A stretch of 64,000 bases of DNA, taken from NCBI RefSeq assembly GCF_026168555.1, contig NZ_CP092471.1:72501-136500 (forward strand), in the 5' to 3' direction. Below, piece by piece: positions 26,616 through 34,970 of the stretch (its first letter is position 1; every line of letters begins with the position of its first letter). This stretch comes from Qipengyuania spongiae. Lineage in GTDB: Bacteria > Pseudomonadota > Alphaproteobacteria > Sphingomonadales > Sphingomonadaceae. The notes under the pieces were generated by a model. That model did not search any database. It worked only from the letters and a program-made list of their open reading frames with translations, and had not been told where the DNA came from. Made by a program: the position numbers and the translations under genes.

Positions 26616-27379
26616 CAATTATTCGCACTCTCGCCGCGGCGGGGGTCGCCGCCGCGGCCATGCCCGCCGGCGCGCAGGAAGCGCGTACTTCGATGGAGCC
26701 GCCCATGACAGTATCCCCCGCTCTCGACCGGGCGACCCGCGACACGTTGCTTGGCGAAGTCTGGCAGGACGAGCAATTGTCGCAGCGCGACCGCGGGCTC
26801 GTCACGATCGCCGCTCTGGTCGCCCGCAATCAGACTGCCGGACTGGATGAGTATGTCGGTCGAGCGCTTGATGCAGGCGTCGAACCCAGTGAGATTTCCG
26901 AAACACTCTACCACCTCGCTTATTATGCGGGCTGGCAGAACGCGATGGCTGCGGAGCCGGTCGTGGCCGAGGTGTTCGCGAGCCGAGACATCGGTGCGGA
27001 TGCCATGCCGGCCGTAGATCCTTCCGACATGCTTCCCCTCGATGATGAAGCCGAAGCGCAGCGCCAGTCCAACGTCCAGTCGCAATATGGCGATGTGTCG
27101 CAGGGCGTCGTCAATGCAACCGAACAACTCCTGTTCCGCGACCTCTGGCTGCGCCCAGCGCTCGCGGCGCGCGATCGCAGCATGGTGACCGTCGCTGCCC
27201 TAATTGCTGGCGGGCACACCGAACAGATCACGTTCCATCTGGGCCGCGCGATGGACAATGGGCTTACCAAGCCGGAAGCCTCGGCCATGCTCCACCACCT
27301 CGCCTTCTATGCCGGTTGGCCGAATATCTTCTCGGCCATGCCGGTCGCGAAGGATGTGTTCGAAAGCCGGGCGAATTGA
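26612..27379 (+). CDS. Exported double carboxymuconolactone decarboxylase-family protein
   Basis: A 255-residue protein with a signal peptide (MTIIRTLAAAG to AMPAGAQ), so probably periplasmic. Two CMD domains follow: the first contains RDRGLVTIAALVARNQ and LYHLAYYAGW, the second contains RDRSMVTVAALIAGG and LHHLAFYAGW. No CxxC of the AhpD type is seen. The start is GTG, coupled to the cupin stop. The combination tautomerase-cupin-CMD suggests handling of a small carbonyl or lactone compound; this is inference. Confidence 0.85.
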   Translation: MTIIRTLAAAGVAAAAMPAGAQEARTSMEPPMTVSPALDRATRDTLLGEVWQDEQLSQRDRGLVTIAALVARNQTAGLDEYVGRALDAGVEPSEISETLYHLAYYAGWQNAMAAEPVVAEVFASRDIGADAMPAVDPSDMLPLDDEAEAQRQSNVQSQYGDVSQGVVNATEQLLFRDLWLRPALAARDRSMVTVAALIAGGHTEQITFHLGRAMDNGLTKPEASAMLHHLAFYAGWPNIFSAMPVAKDVFESRAN

Positions 27380-27381
27380 TC

Positions 27382-27447
27382 ATGCGCAGCGCTGTTATTT
27401 CCGGTATGCTTGCCCTTGCCTCCGCAATCCCATCGACATGTTCTTGA
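27382..27447 (+). pseudogene. Possible 5' stub of an exported-protein gene
   Basis: Directly after the CMD gene, ATG 27382 opens 21 codons that read like the start of a signal peptide (MRSAVISGMLALASAIPS) and then stop at 27445-27447. It probably marks a fourth operon gene cut by a deletion that fused it to unrelated sequence. Evidence is weak because the stub is short. Confidence 0.35.
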
Positions 27448-27515
27448 AGCGCAAAGCTGGAATTAGCCACAAAGCACCTTGATCATCTGTCTGTCTTGCC
27501 GATCGGGTAGTTGAG

Positions 27516-27731
27516 TCAGGTATTGGTGCCGGGTTTCCAGCGCGGCATCGAGCAATCAGCGGCATAGTCGATCCCATCCGGAGTGGAGATCAGCTCGATT
27601 AGCATGCCCCAGGGCGCGTGGGCATAAACGCCGGAATTGTGTTCGCCGTCTTCTACGCCCGGCAGAGGATGCGGATCGGAGAGCAAGGTGCCGCCCGCAG
27701 CCGTCGGGCGGGATGCCGCATCCTTCATGTC
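27516..27731 (-). pseudogene. C-terminal remnant of a glyoxalase/VOC-family protein
   Basis: The frame reads AAGGTLLSDPHPLPGVEDG, then HNSGVYAHAPWGMLIELIS and ends MPRWKPGTNT. The pattern of a VOC domain end (metal-ligand Glu in LIELI) is clear. No start or N-terminal module is present; upstream the frame runs into antisense of the cobS remnant. It is therefore a fragment. Confidence 0.72.
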
Positions 27732-27736
27732 TGAAG

Positions 27737-28101
27737 CCGCCAACCTTCGCTCGAACCCACAGGCCGAATGCCAGGAACAGGAACGGAGCGGCGAACAGTG
27801 GCGGCAGCAGCATGCCCATGCCGACGAGGACGGGTCACCAACCGAGCACATTGCGAAAGCGACTGGCCCCGGCAATGCTTGCGCCGAGCCCCTCGGCTCG
27901 CAGGGGCGGCAAGGCGCGCGCCCAGATCAAGGGGCCGAGGCGCGCCGCCGCGCATATGGCGATGAGAACCGGCCATCCCCCCGGTAGCAACAGGTGCAGC
28001 AGCACCAGCTTGGCGGCGAGTTGCAGCACGATCGCCGCCACGCCGAAGCTTCCGATGTGGGGATCGCGCATAGCTTCGAGCATACGTTCGGTCGCCTCGT
28101 G
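27737..28101 (-). pseudogene. Remnant of cobalamin synthase CobS
   Basis: It reads TERMLEAMRDPHIGSFGVAA, then hydrophobic helices (LHLLLPGGWPVLIAICAAA) and ASRFRNVLGW, meets an in-frame TGA at 27835-27837 and continues in the same frame (LLPPLFAAPFLFLAFGLW) to AKVGGF. The MRDP-IGSFG block is diagnostic for adenosylcobinamide-GDP ribazoletransferase. The N-terminal part with the metal-binding motifs is gone; the segment is fused to the cobT remnant. Confidence 0.82.
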
Positions 28102-28335
28102 CGGCGACGGCGTGATCGGCTGCGAAGATCACCGCGCGCCCCCGCTCGATCGCAGGCCGTTCGACTCCCTGCCAGCCGGCGAGCAAGACGGCGATATCCT
28201 CTAGCCGACCGAGCGAGCCGGGGGCTTCGTCAGTTGCGCCTGTCTTTCATCGGCAGCCCGTCTCGCGCTGTCGTCGGGCTACGCAAGATCGCGCAGTGCC
28301 GTAGCGAAATCCTTGGACGATCCGAAGACCGTCAT
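28102..28335 (-). pseudogene. Remnant of cobT (nicotinate-nucleotide-dimethylbenzimidazole phosphoribosyltransferase)
   Basis: ATG 28335 overlaps the DUF1636 stop (ATGA). The frame reads SSKDFATALRDLA, hits TAG at 28279-28281, then continues ARRAADERQAQLTKPP. A one-base loss near 28220 shifts the frame to GSLGRLEDIAVLLAGWQG and VIFAADHAVAA. This is the CobT N-terminus. It then switches to CobS sequence, so the catalytic remainder was deleted. Three lesions make it clearly dead. Confidence 0.85.
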
Positions 28336-28739
28336 TCGACGACGAAGCCTTCGGGCGGCGTGCGGGTGATGAAATGTCCTTTCACCCCTTCCGGCCATTC
28401 CTCGTAAGGCACGGCGCCCCAATCGCTTTGCGAATAGGCGAGCGCATAATCGAGAATGGCGCGCGCCGCATTCTCGGTCGGCTCGAACCGCCCCATCACA
28501 TAGCCGACCTTGCCCGGCGCCCGAAGATGAACCGTGCAGAACTCGCTGCAGGCGAAGAGGCATGGCATGTCCTGCACGGCTACGCCGTCATATCGCGGAT
28601 CGGAGGCTTGCAGACGCGTTAGAGCCTCGGCCAGCCTCTCCCCGCCGTGCCGACCATGCTCGTCCTCGCGCGCTTCCGGTGAGTTTTGACAGGTGTTGCA
28701 CACCACGACGGCCGGACCGTTTTCCACCTTTTTGAGCAT
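28332..28739 (-). CDS. DUF1636 family cysteine-rich protein
   Basis: A 135-residue protein with CNTCQNSP near residue 15 and a second cluster CLFACSEFCTVHL, a ferredoxin-like arrangement expected to bind metal or an Fe-S cluster. DUF1636 genes are common in alphaproteobacterial cobalamin gene clusters. It is the only complete survivor of that cluster here; its stop overlaps the dead cobT start. No obvious cobalamin riboswitch is visible in the 88 bases upstream. Confidence 0.82.
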   Translation of the reverse strand: MLKKVENGPAVVVCNTCQNSPEAREDEHGRHGGERLAEALTRLQASDPRYDGVAVQDMPCLFACSEFCTVHLRAPGKVGYVMGRFEPTENAARAILDYALAYSQSDWGAVPYEEWPEGVKGHFITRTPPEGFVVE

Positions 28740-28827
28740 TGTCGGACCTGGCCCCGCACGCGATCGAGATCCCGTCGGCCAAAAAGACGGGACGGGCCCA
28801 CCGGATAGAGGCAGCGTGCACCCAAGA

Positions 28828-29577
28828 TCAACCGGCGTGCGATCCCGACAGCGCTTCGAACACTGCCGAAGCGCAATCCTTCCGGCAGATCAGCAGGTCG
28901 GGAACGGAGGTGTCCGGGCGGTTGTAGACCAGCGGCGCTCCGTCGATGCCGCTGACATGGAGACCGTGCGCCGTCGCGACGGCTGCGGGCGCGCAATTGT
29001 CCCATTCGTGCTGCCCGCCGGAATGCAGGTAGATATCCGCTTCGCCGCGAACGACCGCCATCGCCTTCGCGCCGGCGCTCCCCATCGGCAGGAGACGGGC
29101 ATCGAGACGGCGGGCAACGGTGTTCGTTTCCGCTGGCGGCCGTGTGCGGCTCACCACCATCCGCAATCTTCCCGGCGATTTCGACACCTCTGCCGGACAG
29201 TCGCTGCGCATGACCAGGCCGAGATCGGGCAAGGCGACCGCGCCGACTGCCGGAGCGCCGTCGATCGCCAGCCCGACATGCACCGCCCAGTCGGCCCGCC
29301 TCTCGCCATATTCGCGCGAGCCATCGACCGGATCGACGATCCAGACACGGCGCTTTTCCAGCCGGTCGCGCGTATCCGCGCTCTCTTCCGACAACAGGCC
29401 ATCCTCGGGCCGGTGGTGCCGGAGCGCGCGCGTCAGGAACTGGTTGGCAATTTTGTCGCCCGCTTCCCCAAGCGCGCGGCCTTCGAACATTCCCGACGCG
29501 CGGATCGCCAGCAGGATCCGTCCGGCATGGTCGGCAAGGGCGGCGGCAAGTTCGGCATCCGACAAATCCATTGGCAT
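28828..29577 (-). CDS. cysQ: 3'(2'),5'-bisphosphate nucleotidase CysQ
   Basis: A 249-residue inositol-monophosphatase-fold enzyme that removes a phosphate from 3'-phosphoadenosine 5'-phosphate, the by-product of sulfate assimilation. The metal motif is DPVDGSREYG, preceded by LLSEES, with the C-terminal motif HEWDNCAPAAVA. ATG 29577 overlaps the cysNC stop (one base shared with TGA), so the two genes are coupled; a TTG one codon upstream is less likely. Confidence 0.9.
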   Translation of the reverse strand: MPMDLSDAELAAALADHAGRILLAIRASGMFEGRALGEAGDKIANQFLTRALRHHRPEDGLLSEESADTRDRLEKRRVWIVDPVDGSREYGERRADWAVHVGLAIDGAPAVGAVALPDLGLVMRSDCPAEVSKSPGRLRMVVSRTRPPAETNTVARRLDARLLPMGSAGAKAMAVVRGEADIYLHSGGQHEWDNCAPAAVATAHGLHVSGIDGAPLVYNRPDTSVPDLLICRKDCASAVFEALSGSHAG

Positions 29578-31454
29578 CAAGCCCGCTCCTGGCTCTGCGG
29601 GAAGATCCGCCGGACGATATGGTCGGCGGCTTCCTCCGGCGTCATTGCGACGGTATCGACGACGATCTCGGGGTTTTCGGGTGCTTCGTAGGGGCTGTCG
29701 ATGCCAGTGAAGTTCTTCAGTTCGCCCCGGCGCGCCTTCTTGTACAGTCCCTTCGCATCGCGGCTTTCGGCCACATCCAGCGGGGTGTTCACGAAAATCT
29801 CGATGAATTCGTGATCGGCCAGCATCGTCCGCACCATCTCGCGCTCGGCGCGGAAAGGGCTGATGAAGGCGGTCAGAACGATCAGCCCGGCATCCGCCAT
29901 CAGCTTCGCCACTTCCCCGATGCGGCGGATATTCTCGATTCGGTCCGCTTCGGTAAAGCCGAGATCCTTGTTGAGGCCGTGCCGGATATTGTCCCCGTCG
30001 AGCAAGAAGGTGTGCCGGCCCATCGCCGCCAGCTTCTTCTCAACCTCGTTGGCGATAGTGGATTTGCCCGCTCCGGAAAGGCCGGTGAACCACAGCACGC
30101 GGGGCGTCTGGTTCTTAAGACCCGCGTGGTGTTCGCGCGTGATGTCGGTCGGCTGCCAGTGCACGTTCTGACTGCGGCGGAGGCTGAAATGCAGCAATCC
30201 GGCGGCGACGGTCGCGTTCGTTTCCCGATCGATCAGGATGAAGCCGCCGAGCGTGCGGTCCTTCGCAAACGGCTCGAAGACCAGTTCGCGGTCCGTGTAG
30301 ATTTCGGCGACTCCGATATCGTTCAGCGAGAGGGTCTTGGCCGCGAGGCGATCCATCCGGTCGACGTCGATCCGGTATTTCGGTTGCCGGACAGTCGCGC
30401 GGACGGTCTGCGTCGCGAGCTTGCAGTCGTAGAAGCGTCCGACATGAAGATCGTCCTCCGCCAGCCAGATCACGGTCGCCTCGAACTGGTCGGCGGTCTG
30501 CGGGGGATCGCCAGCCGCGGCCAGCATGTCGCCGCGTCCGCAATCGACCGCATCCTCCAGCGTCAGAGTGACGGCCTCGCCCGCGCTGGCGGCCGGAAGC
30601 TCGCCATCCTGCGTGACGATCGCCTTCACCGTGCTGGTCGTGCCCGAAGGCAGGATGCGGACCGGATCGCCGGGCCGGACCGAACCGGACGCGATCGTGC
30701 CCGCGAACCCGCGAAAATCCTGGTCGGGCCGGTTGACCCACTGGACCGGCAGGCGGAACGGACGAGCGACGGCGTCGTCCGAGAGGAGGGGAACACTCTC
30801 CAGGTGACCGAGCAGGCCCGGCCCCTCGTACCACGGTGTCCGCGGCGAGGGCGCGGCCACGATATTGTCGCCTTCGACGCCGGACAGCGGAATGGCGGTG
30901 AAGCCCTCGATCCCGATGCCGCGCGCGAACTGCGCATATTGCGACACGATGTCGTCGAACACGGTCCGATCGTAGCCGACCAGGTCCATCTTGGTCACTG
31001 CCAGAACGATATGCCGGATACCCACGAGATGGCACAGGAAGGAATGTCGCCGGGTCTGCGGCAGGACGCCCTTGCGCGCATCGACGAGGATCACTGCTAG
31101 ATCGGCGCGAGAGGCGCCGGTGATCATGTTGCGCGTATACTGCTCGTGGCCCGGACAGTCGGCGACGATGAACTTGCGCCGCGCCGTCTGGAAATAGCGG
31201 TGGGCCACGTCGATCGTGATGCCCTGTTCGCGCTCGGCGGCGAGCCCGTCGACCAGAAGGGCAAGATCGAGCCCTGCGCTGCCGCCACGGTCCTGCTCGA
31301 TCGCGTCGAGATGATCGGCGAAGATAGCCTTGCTGTCGTACAGCAGCCGCCCGATCAGCGTCGACTTGCCGTCGTCCACGCTGCCGCAGGTTATGAGGCG
31401 CAGCAATCCTGCGTGCCCGCCTTCCCGGGGAGGGGCCCTGCCGGCTTCGGTCAT
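29577..31454 (-). CDS. cysNC: Bifunctional sulfate adenylyltransferase subunit 1 / adenylylsulfate kinase
   Basis: A 625-residue fusion. The N-terminal GTPase (CysN) has [17 protein letters not shown] and TKMD and drives ATP sulfurylase. The C-terminal APS kinase (CysC, from about residue 440) has [19 protein letters not shown] and [13 protein letters not shown]. The product is PAPS for sulfate assimilation. ATG 31454 is chosen because the family starts near [14 protein letters not shown]; the frame runs 26 codons further up. The partner cysD is not next to it, which is unusual. Confidence 0.93.
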   Translation of the reverse strand: MTEAGRAPPREGGHAGLLRLITCGSVDDGKSTLIGRLLYDSKAIFADHLDAIEQDRGGSAGLDLALLVDGLAAEREQGITIDVAHRYFQTARRKFIVADCPGHEQYTRNMITGASRADLAVILVDARKGVLPQTRRHSFLCHLVGIRHIVLAVTKMDLVGYDRTVFDDIVSQYAQFARGIGIEGFTAIPLSGVEGDNIVAAPSPRTPWYEGPGLLGHLESVPLLSDDAVARPFRLPVQWVNRPDQDFRGFAGTIASGSVRPGDPVRILPSGTTSTVKAIVTQDGELPAASAGEAVTLTLEDAVDCGRGDMLAAAGDPPQTADQFEATVIWLAEDDLHVGRFYDCKLATQTVRATVRQPKYRIDVDRMDRLAAKTLSLNDIGVAEIYTDRELVFEPFAKDRTLGGFILIDRETNATVAAGLLHFSLRRSQNVHWQPTDITREHHAGLKNQTPRVLWFTGLSGAGKSTIANEVEKKLAAMGRHTFLLDGDNIRHGLNKDLGFTEADRIENIRRIGEVAKLMADAGLIVLTAFISPFRAEREMVRTMLADHEFIEIFVNTPLDVAESRDAKGLYKKARRGELKNFTGIDSPYEAPENPEIVVDTVAMTPEEAADHIVRRIFPQSQERA

Positions 31455-31532
31455 TGCAATCCCCTGCACTTCGTCCTGCGCCGATCGGCATCCGGCGGCC
31501 ATCCGCCCTACCATTGCAATTAGACCAAGCAA

Positions 31533-31576
31533 CCCGAAGCGTTTTGGTGTAGGGGGCCTGCGACAGGCGCTTCGGG
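31533..31576. repeat. Inverted repeat in the cysNC/helicase divergent region
   Basis: CCCGAAGCG (31533-31541) and CGCTTCGGG (31568-31576) are perfect inverted 9-mers separated by 26 bases. The repeat lies between the divergent cysNC and helicase starts. It could be an operator or an mRNA hairpin; the arms contain no known site. Confidence 0.4.
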
Positions 31577-31664
31577 CGCGGTCGATCCTATCCCCTCGCT
31601 ATCAAGTGATCCGGGCTTCGCGGGCAGTTCCTGCCATGCGTGGCCGTTCGAAAGTTTTCCTCCC

Positions 31665-33371
31665 ATGTCCTTTACCGATCTTCCCGCCAGCCTCGCCAGC
31701 GCCCTTGCCGAACGCGGTTACGAGACCCCGACACCGGTGCAGCAGGCCGTCCTCGAGCCGGAGGCGCATGGCCGCGACCTGATCGTCTCGGCCCAGACGG
31801 GTTCGGGAAAGACCATCGCCTTCGGCCTCGCCTTCGCCGCGCAGGTGCTGGACGATGAGGGCCGCATACGCTCGACCGAGGCGCCGCTGGCGCTGGTGAT
31901 CGCGCCGACGCGCGAGCTGGCGCTTCAGGTCAGTCGCGAACTCGACTGGCTCTATCGTCCGGCCGGCGCACGGATCGCATCCTGTGTCGGCGGCATGAAC
32001 GCGCAGCAGGAACGCCGCGCGCTGCGGGGCGGTGCCAACATTGTCGTCGGCACGCCCGGGCGCCTGCGCGACCATCTCGAGCGTGGTGCGCTCGACCTGT
32101 CGGGCCTCGGCGCGGTGGTGCTCGACGAGGCGGACGAGATGCTCGACATGGGCTTCCGCGAGGAGCTCGAGCATATTCTCGACGCGACGCCGGACGGGCG
32201 GCGGGTGCTGATGTTCTCCGCCACCATGCCGCGGCCGATCGAGGCGATGGCGCGCCGCTATCAGCACGAGGCCCTGCGCATCGCCACCGCCGGCGCGGCG
32301 CGCGGGCATGGGGACATCTCCTATCAGGCCGTCACGGTATCGCCCTCGGAGATCGAGAATGCGGTGGTGAACCTGCTGCGCTTTCACGAAGCGGAAACCG
32401 CGATCCTGTTCTGCGCCACGCGCGAGAAAGTGCGGCACCTCCACGCGACCTTGCAGGAGCGCGGTTTTGGCGTCGTCGCGCTGTCGGGCGAGCATTCGCA
32501 GTCGGAGCGAAACCAGGCGCTTCAGGCTTTGCGCGACGGGCGGGCGAGAGTCTGCGTCGCCACCGACGTTGCCGCGCGCGGGATCGACCTGCCCGGCCTT
32601 AGCCTGGTGATCCATGTCGAGATTCCGCGCGATGCCGAGACGTTGCAGCACCGTTCGGGGCGAACGGGCCGCGCGGGCCGCAAGGGAATCGCGGTCATCC
32701 TCGTCCCCTATCCGCGGCGCAAGCGGGTCGAGAGCATGCTGCGTCATGCCAAGATCAACGCCGAATGGGTCCCCGCCCCCGACCGCGACGCCATTATCGC
32801 GCAGGACCGCGCCCGCCTGCTCGAAGCGCTGATGCAGCCGGTCGAGGCGGGCGAGGCGGATCGCGCGCTTGCCGAGACGCTGCTCGAGCGGCGCAGCGCG
32901 AGCGAGATCGCCACCATGCTGGTCCAGACGCACCGCGCGCGGATGCCCGAGCCCGAGGAACTGCTGGTCAATTCCGCCGAAGCGCATCGCAACGCGCAGA
33001 AGGAAAAGCACCGCCCCGGCTTCGACGACGTCGTCTGGTTCCGCATGGATATCGGCCGCCGCCAGAACGCCGATCCGCGCTGGGTCCTGCCGATCCTGTG
33101 CCGCCGGGGCCACGTGACCCGCAACGAGATCGGCGCCATCCGCATCGGCCAGCACGAAACCTATTTCCAGATTCCCAGCAACGTGGCGGACAATTTCGCG
33201 CGAGCCGCCGCCCGGACCGCAGGCGACGATGGCGATGGCAGCGATTTGACGATCGAACGCTCTAATGCTCCGCCCCGGGCCGAGGCGCGGGTGAACAAGG
33301 GCAAGAAGCGCCCTGCCAATCGCCCCGCACCGCCTCCGCGCTATCACCAGCGCCGAAGCCGGAAAGGCTGA
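31665..33371 (+). CDS. DEAD-box RNA helicase with DbpA-like RNA-binding domain
   Basis: A 568-residue helicase. In order: Q motif TPVQQAVL, motif I AQTGSGKT, PTRELALQ, motif II DEADEML, motif III SATMP, then the second RecA domain with ATDVAARGIDLPG and HRSGRTGRAGR. After residue 440 a DbpA-type domain (VVWFRMDIGRRQNADPRW) and a basic tail follow. Proteins of this shape act on structured RNA, such as the ribosome. It stands alone, with the divergent cysNC 210 bases upstream. Confidence 0.93.
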   Translation: MSFTDLPASLASALAERGYETPTPVQQAVLEPEAHGRDLIVSAQTGSGKTIAFGLAFAAQVLDDEGRIRSTEAPLALVIAPTRELALQVSRELDWLYRPAGARIASCVGGMNAQQERRALRGGANIVVGTPGRLRDHLERGALDLSGLGAVVLDEADEMLDMGFREELEHILDATPDGRRVLMFSATMPRPIEAMARRYQHEALRIATAGAARGHGDISYQAVTVSPSEIENAVVNLLRFHEAETAILFCATREKVRHLHATLQERGFGVVALSGEHSQSERNQALQALRDGRARVCVATDVAARGIDLPGLSLVIHVEIPRDAETLQHRSGRTGRAGRKGIAVILVPYPRRKRVESMLRHAKINAEWVPAPDRDAIIAQDRARLLEALMQPVEAGEADRALAETLLERRSASEIATMLVQTHRARMPEPEELLVNSAEAHRNAQKEKHRPGFDDVVWFRMDIGRRQNADPRWVLPILCRRGHVTRNEIGAIRIGQHETYFQIPSNVADNFARAAARTAGDDGDGSDLTIERSNAPPRAEARVNKGKKRPANRPAPPPRYHQRRSRKG

Positions 33372-33509
33372 CCGTCGGCAGATAAGGGTTGATCCGGAAC
33401 GGCAAGGCGTAGACGAAGACGCAACGGGTGATGCGATTAAGGAACCCCCATCTCGCCGCGATCTGGTGTAGGGGTCTTCCATCCGGCCGCGACCGCCCGA
33501 GGAATGACG

Positions 33510-34970
33510 ATGTTCGATCAGTTAGACGCTCTGCTGCTCGCCCGCATCCAGTTCGCCTTCACGGTGAGCTTTCACTTCATCTTTCCCGCCTTCTCGATCG
33601 GGCTGGCGAGCTTTCTCGCCGTGCTGGAAGGGCTGTGGCTGAAGACCGGCAAGCAGCTCTATCTCGACCTGTTCAAATACTGGCTGAAGATCTTCGCCAT
33701 CGCCTTCGCCATGGGCGTCGTCAGCGGGATCGTGATGTCCTACCAGTTCGGCACCAACTGGTCGGTCTTCTCGGATGTGACCGGCCCGGTCCTCGGCCCG
33801 CTGATGGCCTACGAGGTGCTGACGGCCTTCTTCCTCGAAGCGGGTTTTCTCGGCGTAATGCTGTTCGGAATGGAACGGGTCGGCCGGAAACTGCACTTCG
33901 CCGCCACGCTGATGGTGGCGGTGGGCACGACCATTTCCGCCTTCTGGATCCTCAGCGTCAACAGCTGGATGCAGACGCCGGTCGGCTTCGAGATGGGCGC
34001 GAACGGCCAGTTCCTGCCCGGCCCCAGCTGGTGGACGATCGTGTTCAATCCCAGCTTTCCCTATCGCCTCGTCCACACCGTGCTGGCGGCCTTCCTCACC
34101 ACCGCCTTCGTGGTCGGAGGCGTCGGCGCGTGGCACCTGCTGAAGGATCGCGGCAATCTCCATGCCCGCAAGATGTTCTCGATGGCGATGTGGATGGCCG
34201 CGCTCGTGGTCCCGGTGCAGATCGTCGCCGGCGACATGCACGGCCTCAACACACTGGAGCATCAGCCGCAGAAGGTGATGGCCATGGAAGGCCATTACCA
34301 GAGCCATCCCGACGGCGCACCGCTGATTCTGTTCGGCATCCCCGACAGCGAGGCGCGCGAAGTGCGCTACGCGATCGAGATACCCAAGGCTTCCAGCCTG
34401 ATCCTCAAGCACGATCCGGATGCGCCGCTGGCCGGGCTGGACACGATCCCTCTCGATGAACAGCCGCCGGTGGGCATCGTTTTCTGGAGCTTCCGCATCA
34501 TGGTCGGGCTCGGCTTCGCCATGCTCGGGGTGGGGCTATGGAGCCTGCTCGCACGCTGGCGCGGCAAGCTCTACGATTGGCCGTGGCTGCACCGCGCGGC
34601 ACTGGTCATGGCGCCGTCCGGCTTCGTCGCCGTGATAGCGGGCTGGATCACCACCGAGGTCGGGCGCCAGCCTTACGTCGTCTACAACCTCCTGCGCACC
34701 GCCGATGCTGCCAGCCCGCTCGACGCGCCGGCGGTCGGCGCGTCGCTGCTGGCTTTCGTCGTCGTCTACTTCTTCGTCTTCGGCGCAGGCGTGTGGTACA
34801 TCCTGCACCTGATGCACAAGAGCCCGCACCCCGGAGAGTTCGGCGTCAAGCGTGGCGACAAAGGCCCGATCCGCACTGCCGGGATCACGCCGGGGCCGAC
34901 CCAGGACCCGACCGACGGGAGCCGTCGCGACCTGTCGGGCGACAAGCGAGAGCCGGAGGAACGGCCATGA
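33510..34970 (+). CDS. cydA: Cytochrome bd-type ubiquinol oxidase subunit I
   Basis: A 486-residue membrane subunit with about nine helices. Haem ligands and conserved segments are visible: ARIQFAFTVSFHFIFPAFS at the N-terminus and GVVSGIVMSYQFGTNW. Near the C-terminus the GRQPYVVYNLLRT block is close to the usual GRQPW. The short quinol loop suggests the CIO type. The second ATG (33510) is preferred over 33504 because GAGGA sits at correct spacing only for it. Its stop overlaps cydB (ATGA). Confidence 0.92.
   Translation: MFDQLDALLLARIQFAFTVSFHFIFPAFSIGLASFLAVLEGLWLKTGKQLYLDLFKYWLKIFAIAFAMGVVSGIVMSYQFGTNWSVFSDVTGPVLGPLMAYEVLTAFFLEAGFLGVMLFGMERVGRKLHFAATLMVAVGTTISAFWILSVNSWMQTPVGFEMGANGQFLPGPSWWTIVFNPSFPYRLVHTVLAAFLTTAFVVGGVGAWHLLKDRGNLHARKMFSMAMWMAALVVPVQIVAGDMHGLNTLEHQPQKVMAMEGHYQSHPDGAPLILFGIPDSEAREVRYAIEIPKASSLILKHDPDAPLAGLDTIPLDEQPPVGIVFWSFRIMVGLGFAMLGVGLWSLLARWRGKLYDWPWLHRAALVMAPSGFVAVIAGWITTEVGRQPYVVYNLLRTADAASPLDAPAVGASLLAFVVVYFFVFGAGVWYILHLMHKSPHPGEFGVKRGDKGPIRTAGITPGPTQDPTDGSRRDLSGDKREPEERP

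Noticed and set aside
24224..28740. Direct repeat of the tRNA-Ser 3' end marking the right end of the decayed element
   Set aside because: I found no second copy of the GGTTCGAATCCCTCC sequence in this stretch by eye; the border may be deleted or too degenerate.
28740..28827. Possible cobalamin riboswitch upstream of the DUF1636/cobT/cobS remnant
   Set aside because: A short CCGGTG is present on the - strand, but the conserved core (GCTGCCCCCGCAAC type) and the B12 box are absent and the space is only 88 bases.
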